A stretch of 21,499 nt of DNA from NCBI GenBank assembly GCA_965652545.1, contig CBFGWV010000050.1:1-21499 (forward strand). The letters run 5' to 3'. Below the pieces are notes generated by a model. The model saw nothing but the letters and a program-made list of their open reading frames with translations. It was not told the DNA's origin and ran no database searches. The position numbers and the translations under genes are program-made. Of this stretch, positions 1 to 7,354 are shown in pieces; positions within the stretch are counted from its first letter, which is position 1; the number at the start of each line of letters is the position of its first letter. This DNA comes from CBFGWV01 sp965652545 (GTDB lineage Bacteria > Pseudomonadota > Gammaproteobacteria > Competibacterales > Competibacteraceae).

Positions 1-407
1 CAGGCGGCGTTCATCAGCGTGATGCAGCCGGGGGTCAGGGCCGTCGGGAGCCGTCCCGACAATGCAATCGATGGGTACAGCCGGCGCCGATAGCCTGATG
101 GCGGCTCGCCGACATGGCGGGTGAACAAGGCACTGAAACTGCCCAGGCTGGAGAAGCCGACCGCCATGCAGACGTCCGTCACCGACGCGCCGTCGGTCAG
201 CAGCAACCGCCGCGCCTCCTCCAGCCGGGCCGTCGTGCGGTACTGGTGCGGCGTCTGCCCGAACAGCGCGTTGAACCGGCGAATGAAGTGATAAGGCGTC
301 AGCCCCGCCTCGCGGGCGATCCGGTCGATGCTCAGCGCGTCCTCACCGGTCTCGTGCAACCGGTCGCGGGCACGGCACAGGCGGGTGAGCGCATCCCGGG
401 TCAGCAT
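1..407 (-). CDS. AraC-family transcriptional regulator (C-terminal end cut by window edge)
   Basis: The frame from the ATG at 407 stays open to the left edge, so about 135 residues are visible and the end is missing. They hold both helix-turn-helix units of an AraC/XylS DNA-binding domain: the first around residues 25-50 (DRIAREAGLTPYHFIRRF) and the second around 73-97 (ASVTDVCMAVGFSSLGSFS), followed by the usual FTRHVGEPPSGYRR end. There is almost no N-terminal effector domain, so this looks like a short, stand-alone HTH type. The start overlaps the stop of the amidase gene (ATGCTGA), which suggests translational coupling and makes it the last visible gene of the run starting at 5747. It probably regulates this run or a neighbour; the effector is unknown. 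Family assignment is firm. The role is inference. Confidence 0.88.
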   Translation of the reverse strand, partial: MLTRDALTRLCRARDRLHETGEDALSIDRIAREAGLTPYHFIRRFNALFGQTPHQYRTTARLEEARRLLLTDGASVTDVCMAVGFSSLGSFSALFTRHVGEPPSGYRRRLYPSIALSGRLPTALTPGCITLMNAA

Positions 408-1711
408 GGGCCGTCCTTGGGCGCCGTGTGCGGACCGTCGATGGACATACTGGCTGAGACGAGGGTTTGCGCGATGAGCGTCGCCGAGCCTGCAAAGCGC
501 GCATCGTCGCCGGGCTGTCCGGCAAGCATGACCGCCAGTGGCAGGCCATCTTCCCCCAGGCCCACGGGTAGCACGGCCAACGGGCTGCCGATACAGGTCC
601 AGGGGATGATCAGCCCGGCATCGCCAGTCTGGCCCAACCCGCGTGGTGCCGTCTCGCGCACCGGCGGCAGGAGCATGGTATCGACGTCGCGCAGGCGTTC
701 GAGGGCCTGCCGGACATCGGCAGCCAGCGCCGTCTTGCTGGTGGTGTACCGCTCTTGGTCGATCAGCGCGCCCTTGCGTAATGCTGATGCCCAATGTGGC
801 CCAAGGCGATCTGCGGCATTCAGCAGATAACCGTGATGCAGGTACGCCTCGCGGTGCATCACGGATCGGTGGTCTACGCGCAGGCGTTCGAAGTTCACAC
901 CGAGGCGCATGGGACGGAGTGTGGCACCGGCGGCGGACAGTATGCCCAGCGTGTGGTCCAGAGCCTGCCGGCAGGCAGGGGAGATGGCTGTGTAGTAATC
1001 GTCCTCAAGATAGCCGATGATCAGGGAGTCGACCGCTCGGGCCGCCGGCGCCTGCCGCTCACCGAGCATCGTCAGCGCGGTGCAACTGGCCAGCGCCATA
1101 TCCAATGCGAGTACGCCGATCGTGTCGAAGCTCGGTGCGAACGGCGTCACCCCGCCAACAGGTGTACGACCGGTCGATGGTTTGAAGGCGTAGGTGCCGC
1201 AGAATGCCGCCGGCCGGCATACCGAACCGGCGGTCTGCGTGCCCAGCGCAATCGGGACGACGCCGGCACCGACGGCGGCTGCGGAACCGCTGCTCGAACC
1301 TCCCGGGGTGTGGGCGGGGTTGAAGGGGTTGGTGCTTGCACAGGGGTCGAGATAGGCGAACTCCGTCGTCGCGGTCTTGCCCAGGATGATCGCACCGGCG
1401 TTGCGCAGGCGAGATACAGCTGTTGCATCCGTGGTGGCAGCCGCGGCGTCGGCGAGGCTGGCCGAGCCGGCACGGGTCGGCAATCCGCGAACGTCGATCA
1501 CATCCTTGACGCCCACTGGATAACCCCGCAATGGGCCGTCCTCAGGCACCTGCCCGCTGGCATCACGGTCCACGCAGGCCCAGGCCTGCAAGCCCGGTTC
1601 GGTGTCTCTGACCGCGCCATAGGCGTGCCAGAGCAACTGATCGGCTGAGCAGTCCAGCATCTTGCGGCGGCGTTCGAGGGTCCGCTGTCCTACCGCGTTG
1701 ATCTCAGCCAA
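401..1711 (-). CDS. Amidase-signature family hydrolase
   Basis: This 436-residue protein carries the complete Ser-cisSer-Lys centre of the amidase signature family. Lys69 lies in GVKD, the cis-Ser (about S139) in the GGSSSGSAAAVG stretch, and the nucleophile S163 in GTQTAGSVCRPA, 24 residues on, the same spacing as in malonamidase E2. Length is normal for the family (400-480). It should hydrolyse a linear amide to acid and ammonia in the cytoplasm; a half-amide released by the neighbouring deacetylase-like hydrolases is an attractive substrate (inference). The start is TTG, with GGGGGA seven bases upstream. The next in-frame ATG (codon 18) would shorten the N-terminus but keep all catalytic residues. 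The gene overlaps the SDR stop upstream and the AraC start downstream. Substrate is not determinable; GatA, biuret-type and allophanate-type amidases share these motifs. Confidence 0.9.
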   Translation of the reverse strand: MAEINAVGQRTLERRRKMLDCSADQLLWHAYGAVRDTEPGLQAWACVDRDASGQVPEDGPLRGYPVGVKDVIDVRGLPTRAGSASLADAAAATTDATAVSRLRNAGAIILGKTATTEFAYLDPCASTNPFNPAHTPGGSSSGSAAAVGAGVVPIALGTQTAGSVCRPAAFCGTYAFKPSTGRTPVGGVTPFAPSFDTIGVLALDMALASCTALTMLGERQAPAARAVDSLIIGYLEDDYYTAISPACRQALDHTLGILSAAGATLRPMRLGVNFERLRVDHRSVMHREAYLHHGYLLNAADRLGPHWASALRKGALIDQERYTTSKTALAADVRQALERLRDVDTMLLPPVRETAPRGLGQTGDAGLIIPWTCIGSPLAVLPVGLGEDGLPLAVMLAGQPGDDARFAGSATLIAQTLVSASMSIDGPHTAPKDGPC

Positions 1712-2474
1712 TGGACCATCCCCCGTCCACGACCAACTCCGAGCCGGTCATGAAACCGGCAGCGTCCGAGAGCAGGAATGCCACGCAGGCGGCGATCTCT
1801 TCGGCTGTGCCGAAGCGCCCCAGCGGATGGCGCAGACGCGATCGCTCCGAGGCGGCGTGCGGGTCATCGAACCGTTGCAAGCCATTGCGCAGCATCGGTG
1901 TGTCGATGGCGCCGGGGACGACCGCATTGATGCGGACATTGTCAGCCGCATGCTCCAGCGCCAAAGTGCGCGTGAGCGCGGACAAGGCGCCCTTGGCCGC
2001 AATGTAGGCGGCGTTGTTGCGTCCTCCGGCTTTGGTCAGTTGTGAGGAGAAGGTCACGATACGCCCATCGCGACGCTCGATCATCGCGGGCAGCACGGCT
2101 TGAATCCACGAAAAGACCCCCTCGACGTTCACCGCAAAGCTCGCTCGCCACAGCGTCAACGATGTGTCCCGGAAGGATTTCTTGCTCAACGCCCCGGCGG
2201 CGCAGACCAGGCCGTCTGCCGGACCGAGGCGCTCGGTAAACGCGGCATGCGCACCTCGCACGTCGTCCTCCACCGTAACGTCTCCGGCTTCGAACCACAC
2301 CCGATCGCCGAAGCGTGCGGCAAGCACTGCATAGTCATCGAAGTCGGGCAAGCCGTGAATGCCCACGCGCGCGCCCCCTTCGAGCAGCCTCTGGACACAC
2401 GCCAGGCCGATGCCGCTGGTACCGCCAGTCACGATGACGCTGCGGTCACGGAAATCCTGCGAAGGCGTACTCAT
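1704..2474 (-). CDS. Short-chain dehydrogenase/reductase (SDR), classical type
   Basis: This is a 256-residue classical SDR. The Rossmann motif TGGTSGIG is at residues 16-23, the structural Asn at N116, and the catalytic Ser-Tyr-Lys at about S144, Y157 and K161 (YIAAK). The PGAIDTPM and C-terminal GSELVVDGG segments are typical of the family. It should carry out NAD(P)-dependent oxidation of an alcohol or reduction of a ketone. The ATG at 2474 is chosen because it overlaps the upstream stop as ATGA, has AGAGG about 7 bases upstream, and gives the normal SDR N-terminus; the frame is open further up but that stretch has no family similarity. In this operon it may oxidise a hydroxyl introduced by the PhyH enzyme (inference). 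Cofactor preference is uncertain. Confidence 0.9.
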   Translation of the reverse strand: MSTPSQDFRDRSVIVTGGTSGIGLACVQRLLEGGARVGIHGLPDFDDYAVLAARFGDRVWFEAGDVTVEDDVRGAHAAFTERLGPADGLVCAAGALSKKSFRDTSLTLWRASFAVNVEGVFSWIQAVLPAMIERRDGRIVTFSSQLTKAGGRNNAAYIAAKGALSALTRTLALEHAADNVRINAVVPGAIDTPMLRNGLQRFDDPHAASERSRLRHPLGRFGTAEEIAACVAFLLSDAAGFMTGSELVVDGGWSIG

Positions 2475-3376
2475 CGTACGGCCTCTTTGCTGGTGCACCG
2501 GCGCGCCACCTCGTCGGTCGTCATGAAACGAACGCCAGTCATCCCGCGCAGCGCTGCGAGCAGCCCGGCGAGCGCCTCGCAACGGTGCGGTACGCCCATC
2601 AGCCACGGGTGCACGACCAGTGATAGGCAGGCGGCACCTGGGGCGCGTTCGCGGGCCAGGCATCGGGCCGCGGCCTGGGTGGCCTCGACGTAGTCGGCCA
2701 TGGGCTGCCGGCATTCGTGGAGCAGGTACAGGTCGCTGTAGAAGTGGTTCATCGGAACAGCGGTCAATGCACCGGTATCGGCCGTGAGGGTGTACGGCCG
2801 ATCGTCGTTGGCGAAGTCGCCCACATAACGGAAACCCGCAGCAGCCAGATGCGAGAGGGTCTCGCTGCTCTGGCTGCAGTGCGGCGAGCGCCAGCCGACG
2901 ATCGCGCGGCCAAGGCTGTCTTCCAGGGCATGTTTGCAGTCAGCGATGATGCCGGCCTCCTCGCCGGGTGCCATTTCGCCGGCGTGTACACGGGCGGCGT
3001 GCTCGCCGGCGGCGATCACCGCATGCGCCGGCGCGCGCAACAGGGTCTTGATGTCTTCGAGCTCGGGCAGCGCCTGGCGCTCGAGGGCGAACGTGGTCGG
3101 TATGTCCAGTGCCTCCAGGCTGTCGGCCAGTCGCCACAAGCCGTCGGTGCAGCCGACCTGGCGTTGGGTGAAGGTGCCGATGTCAGGGTAGGGCCGGTTG
3201 AGTCCGACGATGGGGAACGTGGCCTTGGCATCGATCGGGAACGCCTGAAGCACCACGATCACGCAGACCACGGCATTGATGCCTTCTTCAGGCTGAAACA
3301 GGTCGGCGTCGGCGGTGGTGCGGAACGGAAACCAACGGTGATCCAACCCCGCTTGCAACGGTGTGGCCAATGACAT
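2471..3376 (-). CDS. Polysaccharide deacetylase / allantoinase-like hydrolase, divergent copy
   Basis: This 301-residue protein has a NodB-type deacetylase fold like the PuuE/allantoinase and cyclic-imide hydrolase branch. Visible motifs are an H126-H131 pair (GEHAARVH, one residue wider than the classical HxxxH), GWRSPH at 161-166 (the Arg-Trp-Ala-Pro position) and a C-terminal HPWLMGVPHR motif with H256. The N-terminal acidic motif is poorly conserved. The ATG at 3376 lies one base after the stop of the upstream paralogue, with GGAGG about 8 bases upstream; the longer open frame reaching 3682 runs inside that neighbour and is not family-like. It likely hydrolyses a C-N bond in a cyclic amide, imide or ureide rather than a polysaccharide, as there is no signal peptide. 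It may work together with the upstream protein as a pair. Exact substrate unknown. Confidence 0.8.
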   Translation of the reverse strand: MSLATPLQAGLDHRWFPFRTTADADLFQPEEGINAVVCVIVVLQAFPIDAKATFPIVGLNRPYPDIGTFTQRQVGCTDGLWRLADSLEALDIPTTFALERQALPELEDIKTLLRAPAHAVIAAGEHAARVHAGEMAPGEEAGIIADCKHALEDSLGRAIVGWRSPHCSQSSETLSHLAAAGFRYVGDFANDDRPYTLTADTGALTAVPMNHFYSDLYLLHECRQPMADYVEATQAAARCLARERAPGAACLSLVVHPWLMGVPHRCEALAGLLAALRGMTGVRFMTTDEVARRCTSKEAVR

Positions 3377-3377
3377 G

Positions 3378-4334
3378 TCAGGACGCCTCCGGATGCTGGC
3401 GTGCGATGGCCCGCACGGTGTCGTCGTAGTGATGGGCGAAATACCAGTCGGCGATGTCGCCGGCCCGCGCGACCCACACATCGTCGTGGGCACGCACATG
3501 GGCGAGCATGCGATCGAGCGTGTCGATGTAGTGTGGTGTGCCGATGACGTAGGGGTGCAGCGGCAGGCCAACGACGCGGCCGCCATCGCTGGCTTCGCGA
3601 TGCAGGCGGTCGAATTGGCGCTTGAAGCGCTCCAGGTAGCGCGCCGGCGATAGCCCCTCCTGAACCAGCGCGTGGAAGTCATTGAGCTCCACCTGGTAAG
3701 GCACGCTGATCATCCGCCCATACGCCGCTCGCAGAGGGAAGGGCACATCTTCGCGGAACAGGTCGAATACGTACTCGATGCCCGCCTCGCCCGCCAAGCG
3801 CAGTGTGTGCTCGGTGTAGGTCAGCGCCGGGGCGAGGAAGCCGCGCACCGGTTTGCCGCCGAAATCGCGGATGAGCGCGCAGGCCTCGGCAATGGCCTCG
3901 GCCTCCTGTGCCGGTGGCTGGCCGAAGAGGTACCGCGTGTTGTACAGCCCGTGGTAGAAGAGCTCCCAGCCGCGCTGCACGAAAGCGTCCACGACCTCGG
4001 GCAGGTGCACGCACATGGCGGCGTTGAGCGACACCGAGCCGACGATGCCGTGACGGTCGAATACCTCCAGGCAGCGCCACACGCCCACGCGGTTGCCGTA
4101 GTCGCGGCGCGACCAATTGAGGGTGTCCGGCAGCGGCCTCGGCCAAGCCGCGCGCACCGGGTTAGGCGCTGGGTACAACTCGTAGAACTCGATGTTCGGT
4201 GCGGCCCAGAACGCGATGCGCGCGCCGTTCGGCCAGCGGATGGCCGGGCGCCGCGCCCGTGCCAGTGTGCGCTGCGGGGGCCAGGTAGCGGCGGTAAGGC
4301 CGCCAGCGGATACGGTGGGGCGGGGTGCGCTCAT
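3378..4334 (-). CDS. Polysaccharide deacetylase / PuuE-allantoinase-like hydrolase
   Basis: This 318-residue protein resembles the PuuE-type branch of the polysaccharide deacetylase family. It shows an acidic residue in the first strand motif (E49 in APNIEFYE), a motif-2 histidine H128 (GWELFYHGLYNTRYL, without the second His of the classical HxxxH), RGFLAPA at 164-170, and a C-terminal HPYVIGTPHYID motif with H260. No signal peptide is present, which argues for a cytoplasmic amide or ureide hydrolase rather than a cell-wall enzyme. The ATG overlaps the TetR stop as ATGA and has GGAG just upstream. It is only distantly similar to the next gene, sharing mainly the HP(Y/W)xxGxPH segment, so the two are old paralogues. 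Substrate is inferred only from family: a cyclic imide, allantoin-like ureide or lactam. Confidence 0.85.
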   Translation of the reverse strand: MSAPRPTVSAGGLTAATWPPQRTLARARRPAIRWPNGARIAFWAAPNIEFYELYPAPNPVRAAWPRPLPDTLNWSRRDYGNRVGVWRCLEVFDRHGIVGSVSLNAAMCVHLPEVVDAFVQRGWELFYHGLYNTRYLFGQPPAQEAEAIAEACALIRDFGGKPVRGFLAPALTYTEHTLRLAGEAGIEYVFDLFREDVPFPLRAAYGRMISVPYQVELNDFHALVQEGLSPARYLERFKRQFDRLHREASDGGRVVGLPLHPYVIGTPHYIDTLDRMLAHVRAHDDVWVARAGDIADWYFAHHYDDTVRAIARQHPEAS

Positions 4335-4933
4335 CGGGTCTCCGGGGTGTGGGTGCGGGCCGGTCGCAGCACGGTATCGACCAGGGCCTGCGCATCGGCG
4401 GCCTCGAGGCCGCCGAATCCGAACAGAAAGCGGTAGAAGATCGCCCCATACAGCGCATCGTGCAGGGTTTCGGGGCGGCCTTGTGCGGTGAAGACGCCGC
4501 TGGCCTGGCCGCGCTGGATCAGCGTGATCGCCAGGGCGCGACGCTGCCCAAGGTAGTGCTCGCGAAAGGCAGTGATCATCTCGATGCTGCCGAGGTCTTC
4601 GGCGATCACCTCGCGCAGCAGGTCGCTCGTCGGCCCCGCGAGGGTGGCGACGAATGTCCGGGCGTGGGTGTCGATCTCGGTCAGCGGGTCGCCGTGCGCG
4701 TCCAGGGGCAACTCGTCCTGTATACGGTGCAGCAGCACGTCCGCCAGCAGGGCCGCGCGGCTACTCCAGCGCCGGTACAGCGTGACTTTGGTCACCCCGG
4801 CCAACTCCGCGATGGCCTCCATCGATACGGTGCGCACGCCTTGTCGATCGATCAGCGTCAGCGCAGCGTTCATGACGGCCGTGTGGCTGCTGCGCGGTCG
4901 TCCGCGCCGCGGTTTGGCGGGTGCCTCAGACAC
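4331..4933 (-). CDS. TetR-family transcriptional repressor
   Basis: This is a TetR-type regulator of about 200 residues. After a basic GRPR segment, the N-terminal HTH reads TVSMEAIAELAGVTKVTLYRRWSSRAALLADVL, the family's recognition region. The C-terminal ligand domain is helical and ends near the usual length. I prefer the GTG at 4933, which starts a VSEAPAKPRRGRPR tail and overlaps the dioxygenase stop by 8 bases; the in-frame ATG at 4981 would add 16 residues read from inside the dioxygenase gene. The gene sits second in its operon, and a 16-bp inverted repeat overlaps the operon promoter at 5764-5779, so autoregulation with release by a pathway compound is likely (inference). Family is certain, start moderately so. 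Confidence 0.88.
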   Translation of the reverse strand: MSEAPAKPRRGRPRSSHTAVMNAALTLIDRQGVRTVSMEAIAELAGVTKVTLYRRWSSRAALLADVLLHRIQDELPLDAHGDPLTEIDTHARTFVATLAGPTSDLLREVIAEDLGSIEMITAFREHYLGQRRALAITLIQRGQASGVFTAQGRPETLHDALYGAIFYRFLFGFGGLEAADAQALVDTVLRPARTHTPETR

Positions 4934-5747
4934 CTTCGGGAATCCGCGTGGCGGCGAGGTAGAGCGCGTTGGCCCGCGCATGCGCCGCTCGCGCGGCGTC
5001 GCTCAGCGGGGCACTCAATCGCGTCTCGGGGTGGAAATGGCCGTAGCGGTCCTGCCCGCGCACCAGCAGCGCACTGGAGCGCGGCTCGTTGATCGGCCGG
5101 ACGTGCGCGGGTACGTAGCTGATGCCAAGGCCGATGCGGCGGTCGCCGCTGCGATTGGGGTTGGAGGCGTGTGCGGTATGGGTGTGATGCAGCGACAGCT
5201 CCCCGGCGTGCAGCGGCACCAGCACGCTGTCCTCATCGCGGTAGCGGTCGTGAATGCCCAGTCCACGGCGGACGATGTTGCGCTCGTGTGGGTTGTCCGT
5301 GTGTTCGATGTAGCCCTCGCGATGGCTGCCGGGGACCATGCGCATGCAGCCGGCCTCCACCGAGGCCTCGGACAACGCCACCCAGGCGGTGACCTGCTCG
5401 GCCGGCCAGAGGCGGAAATAGGCATCGTCCTGGTGCCAGATGACGAAGGTCTCGGCCCCCGGTTCCTTGGTCCACAACGTGGTGTGGTAGACGAGGATGT
5501 CCGGGCCGATGACGTCCTCCACCGCATCGAGCACGTTGGGGTGATGAACGATGGCATCCGCCCAGTCGAACAGCAGATAGGGCTTGGTCTTCTCCGGAAA
5601 CCCCACCGGCTTACCGAGCTCGCTCTCGTAGGCCTCCAGCGCACTGCGAAACCGGTGCACCTCATCGGTACTCAGTACGGGAATGCCACCGACGAATCCA
5701 TGGGTTCTGTAGTGGTCGATCTGGGATTCCGATAAACGGCGCGGCAT
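4926..5747 (-). CDS. Phytanoyl-CoA dioxygenase (PhyH) family Fe(II)/2-oxoglutarate oxygenase
   Basis: This 273-residue protein has the PhyH-type facial triad: H105 and D107 in WHQDDAYF, and the distal H193 in the HTAHASNPNRS segment. Arginines R203/R204 follow in place to bind the 2-oxoglutarate carboxylate. These residues predict Fe(II)- and 2-oxoglutarate-dependent hydroxylation (or another oxidative step) on a soluble substrate. The length is typical of bacterial members. The ATG at 5747 has GGAG 8 bases upstream and follows the promoter and operator at 5764-5804. As first gene of the run with TetR, hydrolases, an SDR and an amidase, it may start degradation by hydroxylating the substrate (inference). 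The family is broad, and substrate cannot be read from sequence. Confidence 0.9.
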   Translation of the reverse strand: MPRRLSESQIDHYRTHGFVGGIPVLSTDEVHRFRSALEAYESELGKPVGFPEKTKPYLLFDWADAIVHHPNVLDAVEDVIGPDILVYHTTLWTKEPGAETFVIWHQDDAYFRLWPAEQVTAWVALSEASVEAGCMRMVPGSHREGYIEHTDNPHERNIVRRGLGIHDRYRDEDSVLVPLHAGELSLHHTHTAHASNPNRSGDRRIGLGISYVPAHVRPINEPRSSALLVRGQDRYGHFHPETRLSAPLSDAARAAHARANALYLAATRIPEGV

Positions 5748-5763
5748 GGTGTTCTCCAGTTAA

Positions 5764-5779
5764 TGTTACTAGAGTAACA
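5764..5779. promoter_or_regulatory. Probable TetR operator, 16-bp inverted repeat
   Basis: The arms TGTTACT and AGTAACA are perfectly complementary and are separated by AG. The repeat lies 17 bases upstream of the dioxygenase ATG and covers part of the proposed -10 box and the expected transcription start. Size, symmetry and position are those of a TetR-family operator, and a TetR gene is second in the operon. Assignment to that regulator is inference. Confidence 0.65.
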
Positions 5780-5804
5780 ATAATCGAATTGCGCAGATCG
5801 TCAA
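5777..5804 (-). promoter_or_regulatory. Sigma70-like promoter for the phyH-tetR-hydrolase operon
   Basis: Read on the minus strand, a TTGACG -35 box (5799-5804) is followed after 16 bases by a TATTGT -10 box (5777-5782). The stretch is much more AT-rich than the surrounding genes. The operator-like palindrome at 5764-5779 overlaps the -10 box, which fits a repressible promoter. Confidence 0.6.
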
Positions 5805-5885
5805 GAGGTGAAATGAGATTGTCCAGCGCCCATTCACGAGGGCTGAGGTTTCCAATGACGCGCGGCCGGTTTATCGAGTCAGTGC

Positions 5886-6584
5886 TCAGTGCACCCCGAC
5901 CCCCAGATAGCGGTCGCGGACCTCGCTGGCGTCGGCAAAATCGGACGGTGAACCTTGATAGACGATATGACCGTCTTCCAATACGTAGAACCAATCGGCC
6001 AACTGCATGCAAACGGCGAGGTTTTGCTCGACGAGCAATACGGAGATTCCGCTGTCGCGGATCATTCCGATGGTGGCAGTGAGTTCTTCGACGATCACCG
6101 GGGCGAGACCCTCGGTGGGCTCGTCGAGGAGAATCAAGCGTGGGTTGTTCACCAGTGCGCGGCCGATGGCGAGCATCTGCTGTTCGCCGCCCGAGAGCAT
6201 GTGGCCGCGATTACGGCGCCGCTCCTTCAGCCGCGGAAAGATGCCGTACACGTCCTCGATGCCCCATTTCGAGCCGCGGCGGCAGGCGATCTGCAGGTTT
6301 TCCTCCACGGTCAGCGAGACGAAGATCCCACGGTGTTCGGGTACCAGTGCCACACCCAGGCGGGCAATGGCATCGGCGGGTTTGCCGGTGACCTCCTGCC
6401 CGTCGACCAACACGCGGCCGCGTGCGGGGGGCTTGACCCCCACTACAGAGCGCAGGGTGGTCGTCTTGCCCGCGCCGTTGCGCCCCAGCAGGCTGACCAG
6501 CTTGCCGTGGCCGACCTCCAGCGAGACGCCGTTGAGCACCTGGCTCTTGTCGTAGAAGGTGTCGATCTGCTGCACACTCAGCAT
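5886..6584 (-). CDS. livF: Branched-chain-type (HAAT) ABC transporter ATP-binding protein LivF
   Basis: This is a 232-residue ABC ATPase of the LivF type. Walker A GRNGAGKT is at 34-41, the signature LSGGEQQ at 130-136, and Walker B LILLDEP at 150-156 with the catalytic Glu155; the following TEGLAP is characteristic of LivF. It pairs with LivG on the cytoplasmic face of the LivHM permease. Its start overlaps the livG stop by 7 bases, and it is the last gene of the nine-gene run beginning with aldehyde dehydrogenase. No convincing terminator follows in the 138 bases before the next gene. Here it probably serves import of a carboxylate or amide substrate rather than leucine (inference from neighbours). 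Confidence 0.92.
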   Translation of the reverse strand: MLSVQQIDTFYDKSQVLNGVSLEVGHGKLVSLLGRNGAGKTTTLRSVVGVKPPARGRVLVDGQEVTGKPADAIARLGVALVPEHRGIFVSLTVEENLQIACRRGSKWGIEDVYGIFPRLKERRRNRGHMLSGGEQQMLAIGRALVNNPRLILLDEPTEGLAPVIVEELTATIGMIRDSGISVLLVEQNLAVCMQLADWFYVLEDGHIVYQGSPSDFADASEVRDRYLGVGVH

Positions 6585-7354
6585 GGTGCGGGTCTCCGGG
6601 TCGTGTCCACGCTCCCGCCGAGGTAGACCTGGCGGACCTCCTCGCTGGCACGGATCGTCTCCGGCGGGCCCTCGACCAGTACCTGGCCCTGGAACATGAC
6701 GGTGATGCGGTCGCTGATGCTCATGACGATGTGCATGTTGTGCTCCACCAGCAATACCGTGTGATCGCGTGCCAGATCGCGGATGACCGTCTGCATGCGC
6801 GGCAGGTCGTCCACGCCCATCCCGGAGGTCGGTTCATCCAACAGCAGCACGCGGGGGCGCCCGGCCAGGGCCATGCCCACCTCCAGGATGCGTTGTTGAC
6901 CGTGGGATAGGGCGCCGGCGAGGGTGTCGGCCACGCCTTCGAGCTTGAGCCGGTCGATCACCTCGTCGGCAACCTCGCGGGCGCCGCGAAAGCCATCAGC
7001 ATGACGCCATAGCGCCAGCGCGCCGCGGGCACGGCGGCCCTGGGCGGCGACCATGAGGTTCTCGCGCACCGACATGCTGTTGAACAAGTTGGTCACCTGG
7101 AAGCAGCGCGCCAGCCCGCGGCCGACCCGCTTGTGGGCAGGCAGGCGGGTAATGTCGTGCCCGTCCAGGCGCACGCGCCCGGCGCTGGGTGGGTAGTGAC
7201 CGGCGAGCATGTTGAACAAGGAGGTCTTGCCCGCGCCGTTGGGGCCGATCACCGCATGGATGCTGTTCGGCGCCACCGACAGGTTGACCCCGCTGACGGC
7301 GAAGAACCCCTTGAAGCTCAGGGCGAGATCTTCAGTCTGGAGAATGGCAGTCAT
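6578..7354 (-). CDS. livG: Branched-chain-type (HAAT) ABC transporter ATP-binding protein LivG
   Basis: This is a 258-residue ATPase of the LivG type. Walker A GPNGAGKT is at 37-44, the signature LSHGQQR at 149-155 (the LSxGxQR variant is normal for LivG), Walker B VLLLDEP at 169-175, and a VLLVEHNMHIVM switch region follows. The start at 7354 overlaps the end of livM by 23 bases and the gene end overlaps livF by 7, so translation is probably coupled. It energises the LivHM permease with LivF. Confidence 0.92.
   Translation of the reverse strand: MTAILQTEDLALSFKGFFAVSGVNLSVAPNSIHAVIGPNGAGKTSLFNMLAGHYPPSAGRVRLDGHDITRLPAHKRVGRGLARCFQVTNLFNSMSVRENLMVAAQGRRARGALALWRHADGFRGAREVADEVIDRLKLEGVADTLAGALSHGQQRILEVGMALAGRPRVLLLDEPTSGMGVDDLPRMQTVIRDLARDHTVLLVEHNMHIVMSISDRITVMFQGQVLVEGPPETIRASEEVRQVYLGGSVDTTRRPAPC

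Noticed and set aside
2475..2714. Upstream extension of the first SDR gene to 2714
   Set aside because: That part is read from inside the deacetylase gene and is Arg/Pro-rich without similarity. The ATGA start at 2474 gives the standard SDR N-terminus.
3377..3682. N-terminal extension of the second deacetylase gene
   Set aside because: The extra stretch lies wholly within the upstream paralogue, is not family-like, and a strong GGAGG precedes the ATG at 3376.
3672..4436. Plus-strand open frame opposite the deacetylase and TetR genes
   Set aside because: It is an antisense shadow, composition-driven, with no domain and no ribosome-binding site in front of its start.
5805..5885. Terminator after livF
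   Set aside because: No stable stem followed by a T-run is visible between livF and the promoter of the next operon.
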